Shown: piece by piece, positions 26,583-33,233 of the stretch
Layout of the letters: the number at the start of each line of letters is the position of its first letter
How positions within the stretch are numbered: the first letter of the stretch is position 1
Origin: Alphaproteobacteria bacterium
GTDB taxonomy: Bacteria > Pseudomonadota > Alphaproteobacteria > TMED109
Assembly (NCBI GenBank): GCA_029243935.1
Contig: JAQWRB010000112.1
Coordinates: forward strand, 1 to 33,233
Reading direction: 5' to 3'
Length of the DNA: 33,233 bases
Notes under the pieces: generated by a model
What the model saw: only the letters and a program-made list of their open reading frames with translations
Told to the model about the DNA's origin: nothing
The model's database searches: none
Position numbers and translations under genes: made by a program

Positions 26583-27125
26583 CTATTTCCTAAACGGAAA
26601 ATTAAATTTTTTAAGTAATGCTAATCCATGATCATTATTATTAGCAGTTGTACAAATTATAATATCCATTCCCCTTACTACATCTACATCATCATAATTA
26701 ATCTCAGGAAAAACTATTTGTTCTTTAATACCTAATGCAAAATTGCCCTTACCATCAAAACTTTTTGCACTTAGACCCCTAAAATCTCTAACCCTCGGCA
26801 AAGAGATATTTAACAATCTATCTAAAAACTCATACATTTTTTCTTTTCTTAAAGTTACTTTACATCCAATACTCATACCATCTCTTAACTTAAAAGTTGC
26901 AACAGATTTTTTAGCCTTAGTTACAACTACTTTTTGACCAGATATTTGGCTTAAATCTTTTATAGCACCTTCAATCTTTTTTTTATCAGAAGCTGCTTCT
27001 CCTACACCCATATTAATTACTATTTTATCAAGTTTTGGAACTTCATTAATATTCTTACAAGCCAATTCTTCATATAATTCTTTTTTAAAATTGGTTTCGT
27101 AAAGCTCTTTTAATCTTGCACTCAT
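26583..27125 (-). CDS. rplE: 50S ribosomal protein L5
   Basis: A 180-residue protein of the central protuberance that binds 5S rRNA and contacts P-site tRNA. It carries [83 protein letters not shown] and the tail [14 protein letters not shown]. Length is usual. GGAG is six bases before the ATG. Confidence 0.98.
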   Translation of the reverse strand: MSARLKELYETNFKKELYEELACKNINEVPKLDKIVINMGVGEAASDKKKIEGAIKDLSQISGQKVVVTKAKKSVATFKLRDGMSIGCKVTLRKEKMYEFLDRLLNISLPRVRDFRGLSAKSFDGKGNFALGIKEQIVFPEINYDDVDVVRGMDIIICTTANNNDHGLALLKKFNFPFRK

Positions 27126-27136
27126 TTAATACTCCA

Positions 27137-27454
27137 TTAATCTATTAAGTCACCAGAACGTTTTGCAACTCTGACTTTTCTTCCATCATCTAAAAATCTA
27201 TAACCAATTCTCGTAGCTTTATTGTCCTTAGGGTCTATATGTGAAACGTTAGACACATGTATCGATAACTCTTTATCTATAATGCCACCTTGAGATGCCT
27301 GGCTCTGAGCTGTGTGCCTCTTAGCAATATTTAAACCTCTAAGAATAACCCTATTATTTTTAGGGTATACAGTAACAATTTCCCCAGATTTACCTTTATC
27401 TTTACCACTAATTACTAATACTGTATCACCTTTTTTTACCTTTAATTTGCTCAT
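27137..27454 (-). CDS. rplX: 50S ribosomal protein L24
   Basis: A 105-residue assembly-initiator protein at the tunnel exit. It opens with a KOW motif, [22 protein letters not shown], and continues with [29 protein letters not shown] and [22 protein letters not shown] lies nine bases before the ATG, within the end of rplN, whose stop is one base away. Confidence 0.97.
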   Translation of the reverse strand: MSKLKVKKGDTVLVISGKDKGKSGEIVTVYPKNNRVILRGLNIAKRHTAQSQASQGGIIDKELSIHVSNVSHIDPKDNKATRIGYRFLDDGRKVRVAKRSGDLID

Positions 27455-27455
27455 A

Positions 27456-27824
27456 CTATAAAACCTCCGGTGCCAAAGATATTATTTTCATAAAACTTTT
27501 TCCTCGCAATTCTCTAGTAACAGGCCCAAATATTCTTGTCCCTATTGGTTCTTCCTGCTTATTAATCAATACTGCAGCATTACTATCAAATCTTATGGCA
27601 CTCCCATCGACTCTTCTAATCTCTTTTCGTGTTCTTACAACTACAGCTCTATGAACATCACCTTTTTTAACTTTTCCTCTTGGTGCCGCCTCTTTAATAG
27701 ATACAACAATTACATCTCCAACTGACGCATATCTTCTTTTAGAGCCACCTAAAACTTTAATACATTGTACTCTCTTAGCTCCTGAGTTATCCGCAACCAT
27801 CAAATTTGATTCTGTTTGTATCAT
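27456..27824 (-). CDS. rplN: 50S ribosomal protein L14
   Basis: A 122-residue protein at the subunit interface. The beginning [37 protein letters not shown] and the end [25 protein letters not shown] match the family throughout. Length is exact. GGAAAG lies just upstream of the ATG. It follows rpsQ by 27 bases, one of the larger gaps in this stretch, with no promoter that I can call. Confidence 0.98.
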   Translation of the reverse strand: MIQTESNLMVADNSGAKRVQCIKVLGGSKRRYASVGDVIVVSIKEAAPRGKVKKGDVHRAVVVRTRKEIRRVDGSAIRFDSNAAVLINKQEEPIGTRIFGPVTRELRGKSFMKIISLAPEVL

Positions 27825-27851
27825 TTTCTTTCCAATTAAATATTATGTATA

Positions 27852-28094
27852 TTATGAAGTAATAGCTTCAGGTAAAACAGTCCATGATTTTTTCTTAGAT
27901 ATAGGCCTACACTCTATTATTCTTACTTTATCACCAATTTTAAAATCATTATTTTCATCATGTGCATGGAATTTGTTAGAACGAGTAATAGTTTTTTTAT
28001 ATAGAGGGTGCCTTACACGCCTATCTACATTTACCACTATAGTCTTTTCACTTGCTGCACTAACTACTGTACCTTGTAAAATTCTTTTAGGCAT
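27852..28094 (-). CDS. rpsQ: 30S ribosomal protein S17
   Basis: An 80-residue OB-fold protein of the 30S body. Conserved blocks are [31 protein letters not shown], the [29 protein letters not shown] core, and a short tail. Its ATG lies upstream of the rpmC stop, giving an eight-base overlap (ATGCCTAA), with GGAG eight bases before the start. Confidence 0.97.
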   Translation of the reverse strand: MPKRILQGTVVSAASEKTIVVNVDRRVRHPLYKKTITRSNKFHAHDENNDFKIGDKVRIIECRPISKKKSWTVLPEAITS

Positions 28095-28290
28095 TTATTG
28101 AACTCCTATTTTGTGCCGATATTGCTGTCAAAACACGCGCAATATCTCTTCTTACTTGAAGTATTTTTGATGAATTTTCAAGCTGACCAGAAGCTGATTG
28201 GAATCGCAAATTAAACTGTTCTTTTTTTAAAGTGACTAATTCAGCTTTTAATTCATCTTCTGTTTTTTGTTTTATATCTGAAAACTTCAT
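28087..28290 (-). CDS. rpmC: 50S ribosomal protein L29
   Basis: A 67-residue two-helix protein at the tunnel exit. The pattern [49 protein letters not shown] is typical. The ATG directly abuts the rplP TAA, with AGGAG five bases upstream. The 3' end overlaps rpsQ by eight bases. Confidence 0.97.
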   Translation of the reverse strand: MKFSDIKQKTEDELKAELVTLKKEQFNLRFQSASGQLENSSKILQVRRDIARVLTAISAQNRSSINA

Positions 28291-28707
28291 TTAAACTCCT
28301 AATTGTCTAGTAACAAATTTTGTACGAATAGGTAATTTTGCAGAACCTAATTCAAGGGCTTCTCTTGCAAGAGTTTCTGTTACTCCATCTAATTCAAACA
28401 TTATTCTTCCTGGCTTTACTTTAGCGGCCCAGAATTCAACGGAACCCTTACCTTTCCCCATCCTAACCTCTGTTGGCTTTTTTGTAACAGGTACATCTGG
28501 AAATATTCTTATCCAAACTCTACCCTGCCTTTTTATATGCCGAGTAATAGCTCTTCTTGCTGCCTCTATCTGTCTTGCAGTAATTCTCTCTGGCTGCAAT
28601 GCTTTCATTCCAAAAGAACCAAAATTGAGAACAGTTCCACCTTTAGCATCTCCATGAATGCGACCTTTATGAGCTTTTCTAAATTTTGTTCTTTTTGGGC
28701 TTAACAT
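28291..28707 (-). CDS. rplP: 50S ribosomal protein L16
   Basis: A 138-residue protein that helps position A-site t[80 protein letters not shown] and the tail are all present. Its ATG shares one base with the rpsC TAA (TAATG), implying translational coupling. Confidence 0.98.
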   Translation of the reverse strand: MLSPKRTKFRKAHKGRIHGDAKGGTVLNFGSFGMKALQPERITARQIEAARRAITRHIKRQGRVWIRIFPDVPVTKKPTEVRMGKGKGSVEFWAAKVKPGRIMFELDGVTETLAREALELGSAKLPIRTKFVTRQLGV

Positions 28708-29390
28708 TATCTCGGTGCTCCTTGTTGTGTACTTCTTGCATTTTCCATAGCCATAGGGTCATGCGACATTAACTCACCTCTGAATATCCATACTTTTATT
28801 CCACATATTCCATAAGCCGTAGAAGCTCTAGCTACTCCATAATCAATATCTGCTCTCAGAGTATGCAATGGGACCCTACCTTCTCTATACCATTCTATTC
28901 TGGCTATTTCCGCGCCTCCTAATCTACCTCCAGCATTAATTCTTATTCCTAGCGCTCCTGCCCTCATTGCGGATTGAACAGCTCTTTTCATTGCTCTTCT
29001 AAAAGCAATTCTTTTTACTAATTGGTCTGCAACATTTTCTGCAACTAGCTGTGCTTCAATATCTGGTTTTTTTATTTCAACTATATTTAGTTGTACATCA
29101 CCTTTAGTCATTGTATATAATCTCTTTTTTAAGAGATCTATCTCTGCCCCTTTTCTACCAATTATAATACCTGGCCTAGCAGAATATATTGTAACTCTTG
29201 CAACTTTTGCTGGTCTCTCAACTGTAATTCTACTTACTGCTGAAGTTTTTAATTTTTCTTTAAGAAAAGATTTTATTTTCAAATCTTCTCCCAATAATTT
29301 AGTATATGCATTGCCTTTAGCATACCATCTTGAATCCCATGTCCTATTTATTCCTAATCTAAGTCCGATTGGATTTACTTTTTGACCCAT
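28707..29390 (-). CDS. rpsC: 30S ribosomal protein S3
   Basis: A 227-residue protein at the mRNA entry, part of the 30S helicase ring. [24 protein letters not shown] starts the protein. The type-II KH domain shows [20 protein letters not shown], and the C-terminal domain has [27 protein letters not shown] and [10 protein letters not shown]. Both ends overlap neighbours by one base (TAATG with rplV and with rplP). Confidence 0.98.
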   Translation of the reverse strand: MGQKVNPIGLRLGINRTWDSRWYAKGNAYTKLLGEDLKIKSFLKEKLKTSAVSRITVERPAKVARVTIYSARPGIIIGRKGAEIDLLKKRLYTMTKGDVQLNIVEIKKPDIEAQLVAENVADQLVKRIAFRRAMKRAVQSAMRAGALGIRINAGGRLGGAEIARIEWYREGRVPLHTLRADIDYGVARASTAYGICGIKVWIFRGELMSHDPMAMENARSTQQGAPR

Positions 29391-29770
29391 TAAGCTTCCT
29401 CCTGATTTTCTTTAACTATTACTGTTAAATTACTTATAGGTTTAAGGATTTTTGCACCCCTACCTCTAGCTCTTGGTCTAAATCTTTTCATTACCAATGC
29501 CTTGCCTACATAAGCCTCAGAAACAACTAATTTATCAATATCCAAGTCATGATTATTTTCTGCATTTGCTATTGCAGATTGTAAAACTTTTTTTACGTCA
29601 ACTGCTATACGTTTTTTTGAAAATTGCAACTGAAGTAAAGCTTTTGAGACATCCATACCTCTTATACTAGCTGCTACTAAATTAAGCTTCTGTGCACCAG
29701 ATCTAACTGACCTATCAAATGCCATAGCACAGTTATCCTCTAATTTTCTTTTTTTGCTAGTTTTACCCAT
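29390..29770 (-). CDS. rplV: 50S ribosomal protein L22
   Basis: A 126-residue protein lining the exit tunnel. A basic start ([12 protein letters not shown]) is followed by [57 protein letters not shown]. The tunnel hairpin region is in [32 protein letters not shown]. Length is normal for alphaproteobacteria. It begins two bases after the rpsS stop. Confidence 0.97.
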   Translation of the reverse strand: MGKTSKKRKLEDNCAMAFDRSVRSGAQKLNLVAASIRGMDVSKALLQLQFSKKRIAVDVKKVLQSAIANAENNHDLDIDKLVVSEAYVGKALVMKRFRPRARGRGAKILKPISNLTVIVKENQEEA

Positions 29771-29772
29771 TT

Positions 29773-30051
29773 CTAAACCTTTTTAACTTTCTTATCCGCT
29801 GTATGTCCATAATATGTTCTGGTAGGAGAATATTCTCCAAGTTTTTGCCCAACCATTTCCTCAGTAATAAAAACTGGAATAAATTTTTTTCCATTATGAA
29901 CAGCAAAATTTAAACCTACAAATTGTGGCAAAATAGTAGATCGCCTTGACCATGTCTTTATAGCAGAACGAGAACCTGCTTTAGCAGCTTCTTGTACCTT
30001 TTTAAGTAAATAACCGTCTACAAACGGGCCTTTCCAAATTGATCTAGCCAC
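29773..30051 (-). CDS. rpsS: 30S ribosomal protein S19
   Basis: A 92-residue head protein. [74 protein letters not shown] is the family standard. The start is GTG, with AGGAGG ten bases upstream; no ATG is available nearby. It follows rplB by 18 bases. Confidence 0.97.
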   Translation of the reverse strand: MARSIWKGPFVDGYLLKKVQEAAKAGSRSAIKTWSRRSTILPQFVGLNFAVHNGKKFIPVFITEEMVGQKLGEYSPTRTYYGHTADKKVKKV

Positions 30052-30069
30052 TGATCTACTTCCTCCTAA

Positions 30070-30894
30070 TTATTTATATCTCTTTTTAAGTATTAATTTA
30101 TCTGTTCTTTTATTAGTTCTTGTTCTTTTACCTTTTGTAGAAACTCCCCAAGGTGTTACTGGATGACGCCCGCCTGACGTTCTACCTTCACCTCCACCGT
30201 GAGGGTGATCAACCGGATTCATAACTACACCTCTTACGTGAGGCCTTCTACCTAGCCATCTAGATCTACCAGCTTTTCCTAAATTTATATTTTGATGATC
30301 TGGGTTGGAAACAGAACCTACCGTAGCCCTGCATTCACCTCTAACTAACCTTTGTTCTCCAGATTGCAATTTTAGTATGACATACCCACTGTCTTTCCCA
30401 ACTAATTGAGCATATGCTCCCGCAGATCTAGCAATTTGACCACCTTTACCTATTTTAAGTTCTATATTATGAATAATTGTTCCCATCGGCATGTTTTTTA
30501 TTGGCATAGTATTACCAGGTTTTATATCTACCTTATCTCCACTTATAACCTTATCGCCCACATTTAACTTTTGTGGGGCTAGAATATAAGTCAGTTTATC
30601 ATCAGTATATTTAATAAGAGCAATGAATGAAGTTCTATTAGGATCATACTCTATCCTTTCAACGGTTGCTTCTATATCGTCATGTATTCTCTTAAAATCT
30701 ATAATTCTATAATTTCTTTTATGTCCACCACCTTTCTGCCATGAAGTAATTCTACCTGTATTATTTCTTCCGCCAGATTTACTTTGCCCATGTGTAAGCG
30801 CTTTTATTGGCCCCCCTGGATGTAATTCTGAACGGTCAATTGTAACGAGCTGTCTTCGTGATGGAGAAGTTGGTTTGTATTGTTTTAGCGCCAT
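30070..30894 (-). CDS. rplB: 50S ribosomal protein L2
   Basis: A 274-residue protein needed for subunit association and peptidyl-transferase integrity. [24 protein letters not shown] and [23 protein letters not shown] lead to the C-terminal segment [31 protein letters not shown]230 corresponds to the E. coli H229 position. GGAG lies eight bases before the ATG, inside the end of rplW. Confidence 0.98.
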   Translation of the reverse strand: MALKQYKPTSPSRRQLVTIDRSELHPGGPIKALTHGQSKSGGRNNTGRITSWQKGGGHKRNYRIIDFKRIHDDIEATVERIEYDPNRTSFIALIKYTDDKLTYILAPQKLNVGDKVISGDKVDIKPGNTMPIKNMPMGTIIHNIELKIGKGGQIARSAGAYAQLVGKDSGYVILKLQSGEQRLVRGECRATVGSVSNPDHQNINLGKAGRSRWLGRRPHVRGVVMNPVDHPHGGGEGRTSGGRHPVTPWGVSTKGKRTRTNKRTDKLILKKRYK

Positions 30895-30897
30895 CTC

Positions 30898-31197
30898 TTA
30901 TACTCCACTAGAAAGATCAATAGACTGACCTTCAGCTAAAGTTACCATTGCTTTGCGAATTGATGCTCTCCTACCCCTAACACCTTTAAATATTTTTCTT
31001 TTACCTTTAATATTTACAGTATTTACCCCAACAACTTTAACTCCAAATAAAGCTTCAACAGCAGTTTTTATTTGAGGTTTAGTTGCGACAGGAGATACTT
31101 TAAATACTACTTGGTTATTTTCTAATATTCTAGTCGCTTTCTCCGTAATTATAGGAGAAACTATAACATCATAATCTTGTGGTCTAGGAGCTACCAT
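30898..31197 (-). CDS. rplW: 50S ribosomal protein L23
   Basis: A 99-residue protein at the tunnel exit, the docking site for trigger factor and [62 protein letters not shown] is typical. The ATG directly abuts the rplD TAA, so coupling is likely. Confidence 0.97.
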   Translation of the reverse strand: MVAPRPQDYDVIVSPIITEKATRILENNQVVFKVSPVATKPQIKTAVEALFGVKVVGVNTVNIKGKRKIFKGVRGRRASIRKAMVTLAEGQSIDLSSGV

Positions 31198-31860
31198 TTA
31201 TTTTACCTCCTTAGATTTTTTTATTTTAGGTTTTATTTTTGCCAACCTACTCACTAAAGCCTCAGCTGAAGCCTTGCTTAACACTAAAGTTTCTCTTCTA
31301 AGTATATCATATACGTTAGCGCCTTGAACAGGCAATAAATCATGCATAGGAATGTTCTTCAAAGCTTTGTTAAAATTTTCATCTAATTTATCACCAGAAA
31401 CAAATAATGTTGATTTTCCAAGCGGTAATTTACTTAAATTTTCTTTAAGTAATTTCGTTTTCATAGAAGAGAAAGATATATCATCTAATATTATTAACTG
31501 TCCCTCTTTTGCTTTTGAAGATAAAGCACACCTCATAGCCATATTTCTTACTTTACGGGGTAGTTTATGTTCATGACTTCTAACCCTAGGGCCGTGAGCA
31601 ACACCACCCCCTCTATATTGTGAAACCTTTTTGTCTCCATGTCTTGCTCCACCTGAACCCTTTTGCCTAACAATTTTTGCTCTAGAACCAGTTACTTCAC
31701 TTCTCTCTTGAGTTTTTCTTGAACCTGCACGCCTTTTAGCAAGTTGCCACGTCACCATTCTATGTAATATATCCGCTCTTACTTCAGCTTCAAAAACAGA
31801 TTTATCTAATTCTAAAATTGAGGATTTTTTGTTATCTAAAGTTAATATATCAAGCTTCAT
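31198..31860 (-). CDS. rplD: 50S ribosomal protein L4
   Basis: A 220-residue protein whose internal loop lines the exit tunnel; in E. coli it also represses the S10 operon. The loop is RAGSRKTQERSEVTGSRAKIVRQKGSGGARHGDK, followed by GGGVAHGPRVRSHEHKLPRKVRNMAMRCALSSKA. The C-terminus is extended by a short lysine-rich stretch (IKPKIKKSKEVK). It starts two bases after the rplC stop. I do not see an E. coli-type S10 leader in the window, because the operon begins upstream. Confidence 0.97.
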   Translation of the reverse strand: MKLDILTLDNKKSSILELDKSVFEAEVRADILHRMVTWQLAKRRAGSRKTQERSEVTGSRAKIVRQKGSGGARHGDKKVSQYRGGGVAHGPRVRSHEHKLPRKVRNMAMRCALSSKAKEGQLIILDDISFSSMKTKLLKENLSKLPLGKSTLFVSGDKLDENFNKALKNIPMHDLLPVQGANVYDILRRETLVLSKASAEALVSRLAKIKPKIKKSKEVK

Positions 31861-31862
31861 TT

Positions 31863-32711
31863 TTAATTCTCTTTTTCATTATTATCATCAATTTGATTGT
31901 TATCTGACAATGTTTCTTCTTTTACATTAGCTACAGCCTCAACCTTTGATTCACTAGATTCAGCTTCCACTGCTGAAACTTCTTCTTTAGTAGAAATTTC
32001 TTCTATTTTAACATCTTTATTATCAGAGCTCAATAAAGTGTCTTTTAAACCTGCTGGATAAGGGACATCATTTGGCAACGCTTTTTTAACCGCATCTTTA
32101 AGGCTTATCCAAGAACCTTTTGAACCGGGTAAACCACCTTTTATAAATATTAAACCCCTATCTTCATCTGCTGCAACAACTTGTAAGTTTTGTATAGTTC
32201 TTTGTTTATCACCCATATGACCCGCCATCTTCTTACCTTTAAATACTCTTCCAGGATCTTGGCTATTACCAGTTGAACCATGACTTCTGTGTGACACAGA
32301 TACACCATGCGAAGCTCTTAAACCTCCAAAATTATGACGCTTCATTGCACCTGCAAAACCTTTACCAATAGTAATCCCAGTCGCATCTACATATTGACCT
32401 ACAACAAAATGATTTGCAGTTATTTCAGCACCTATAGTAATCATATTTGATTCACTTACTCTAAATTCCTTTTGTTTCTTCTTAGGCGTAACCTTAATCT
32501 TAGAATACGCTTCTCTTTGTGCTTTATTAGTATTTTTTAGCTTTGCTTCCTCGGAACCCAGAGTAACAGAATTATAACCATTCCTATCTTTCGTCTGATT
32601 AGCTACTACCTGACAATCTTTAAGACTTAAAACGGTAACCGGCACGTGAGTTCCATCTGTCATGTACAACCTTGTCATGCCTATTTTTTTTGTAATTATT
32701 CCCGTGCGCAT
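31863..32711 (-). CDS. rplC: 50S ribosomal protein L3 with acidic C-terminal tail
   Basis: A 282-residue protein close to the peptidyl-transferase centre. Residues 1-225 form the L3 core: [69 protein letters not shown], with Q151 at the position methylated in E. coli. Residues 229-282 form a low-complexity tail with 17 acidic residues, 6 lysines and many S and N, longer than the modest tails usual in the order. GGAT is seven bases before the ATG. It lies 15 bases after rpsJ. Confidence 0.97.
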   Translation of the reverse strand: MRTGIITKKIGMTRLYMTDGTHVPVTVLSLKDCQVVANQTKDRNGYNSVTLGSEEAKLKNTNKAQREAYSKIKVTPKKKQKEFRVSESNMITIGAEITANHFVVGQYVDATGITIGKGFAGAMKRHNFGGLRASHGVSVSHRSHGSTGNSQDPGRVFKGKKMAGHMGDKQRTIQNLQVVAADEDRGLIFIKGGLPGSKGSWISLKDAVKKALPNDVPYPAGLKDTLLSSDNKDVKIEEISTKEEVSAVEAESSESKVEAVANVKEETLSDNNQIDDNNEKEN

Positions 32712-32726
32712 CTTCTAAATCCTTAT

Positions 32727-33041
32727 TTAAAGCTTAATTTCTACATCTACCCCAGCAGCAAGATCTAATTTCATTAGAGCATCTACAGTTTGAGGAGTTG
32801 GGTCTACTATATCCAATAACCTCTTATGCGTTCTAATTTCAAACTGCTCTCTAGATTTTTTATCCACAAATGGAGAACGATTTACTGTGTATCTCTCAAA
32901 TTTAGTAGGTAATGGAATTGGGCCACGTACACTGGCTCCAGTTCTTCTAGCTGTATTTACTATCTCAAGTGTAGAAACGTCTAAAACTCTATGATCAAAA
33001 GCCTTTAAACGTATTCTAATATTCTGATGTTCCATTGCCAT
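32727..33041 (-). CDS. rpsJ: 30S ribosomal protein S10 (NusE)
   Basis: A 104-residue head protein that also pairs with NusB in transcription antitermination. The conserved run is [22 protein letters not shown], then [41 protein letters not shown]. The ATG at 33041 (with AAGGA 11 bases upstream) fits better than the ATG two codons later, which would be too far from it. It follows tuf by 34 bases and begins the S10 gene set. Confidence 0.97.
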   Translation of the reverse strand: MAMEHQNIRIRLKAFDHRVLDVSTLEIVNTARRTGASVRGPIPLPTKFERYTVNRSPFVDKKSREQFEIRTHKRLLDIVDPTPQTVDALMKLDLAAGVDVEIKL

Positions 33042-33075
33042 TTATAAATTAATCCTTATCTATGTAAACTTAAAA

Positions 33076-33233
33076 TTATTCAATAATTTTAGATACAACT
33101 CCTGCACCTACTGTTTTACCACCTTCTCTAATAGCAAACCTTAAACCTTCTTCCATCGCTATTGGAGCTCCTAGGTTTACTTCGAACTGTATGTTATCTC
33201 CAGGCATTACCATTTCTGTCCCACTTGGAAGAG
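33076..33233 (-). CDS. tuf: Elongation factor Tu, C-terminal part (cut by the window edge)
   Basis: Only the last 51 residues are present: the window edge cuts the gene at its 5' side, with two bases of a split codon. The visible sequence reads [20 protein letters not shown], then [20 protein letters not shown], then [11 protein letters not shown]. This is the closing part of domain 3, which contacts aminoacyl-tRNA. The stop is TAA at 33078-33076. Its place before rpsJ is standard for the str-S10 cluster. Confidence 0.96.
   Translation of the reverse strand, partial: LPSGTEMVMPGDNIQFEVNLGAPIAMEEGLRFAIREGGKTVGAGVVSKIIE

Noticed and set aside
1-33233. A previously undescribed multi-gene system (defence, mobile element, biosynthetic cluster)
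   Set aside because: Nearly every gene can be assigned to housekeeping or catabolic families. There are no integrases, transposases, toxin-antitoxin pairs, nucleases or repeats. Only single genes (the six-cysteine protein, DUF1489, the PuuD-like protein) lack a clear role.

Overview
The window is AT-rich, gene-dense chromosomal DNA from an alphaproteobacterium. Four things point there: the S10-spc-alpha ribosomal cluster has secY-adk-rpsM-rpsK-rpoA-rplQ with no rpsD or rpmJ; an ATP12-type F1-ATPase chaperone and a DUF1489 protein are present; crcB-rluC-ATP12 are grouped; and adk encodes a four-cysteine LID. Strong A/T bias at third codon positions and tiny intergenic gaps (none above about 100 bases) suggest a streamlined, possibly marine lineage. 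That lineage guess is inference. The standard genetic code fits, with TGA used as a stop.

Layout. (1) 48-647, plus strand: a short PuuD-like membrane protein, closed by a perfect hairpin at 654-689. (2) 697-12773, minus strand: a tightly packed catabolic block. Read in its own direction it runs mgtE, isovaleryl-CoA dehydrogenase, a small six-cysteine exported protein, thiolase, methylcrotonyl-CoA carboxylase beta, methylglutaconyl-CoA hydratase, methylcrotonyl-CoA carboxylase alpha, HMG-CoA lyase, a DUF1489 protein, an exported GlcG/HbpS protein and a D-aminoacylase-like amidohydrolase. (3) 12857-13510, plus strand: lipB. (4) 13513-19127, minus strand: crcB, rluC-like, ATP12, pccB, pccA. (5) 19227-33233, minus strand: the ribosomal cluster from the 3' end of tuf through rpsJ to rplQ.

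Function. Block 2 covers leucine catabolism from isovaleryl-CoA to acetyl-CoA plus acetoacetate, and carries a thiolase for the last C4 step. PccAB channels propionyl-CoA from valine, isoleucine or odd-chain substrates toward methylmalonyl-CoA. LipB supplies the lipoyl cofactor that branched-chain 2-oxoacid dehydrogenase needs upstream of both routes; that dehydrogenase, biotin ligase and an acetoacetate-activating enzyme are not in the window. The rest is housekeeping translation, secretion and transcription.

Several annotated starts were moved to fit Shine-Dalgarno spacing (48, 10167, 12773, 18745, 21533, 24920). Non-ATG starts are inferred for rpsM and pccB (TTG) and for rpoA and rpsS (GTG). 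I see no phage, insertion sequence, CRISPR array, tRNA or rRNA, and no convincing new multi-gene system. The most unusual item is the small protein at 9898-10167 with a mirror-symmetric cysteine pattern.
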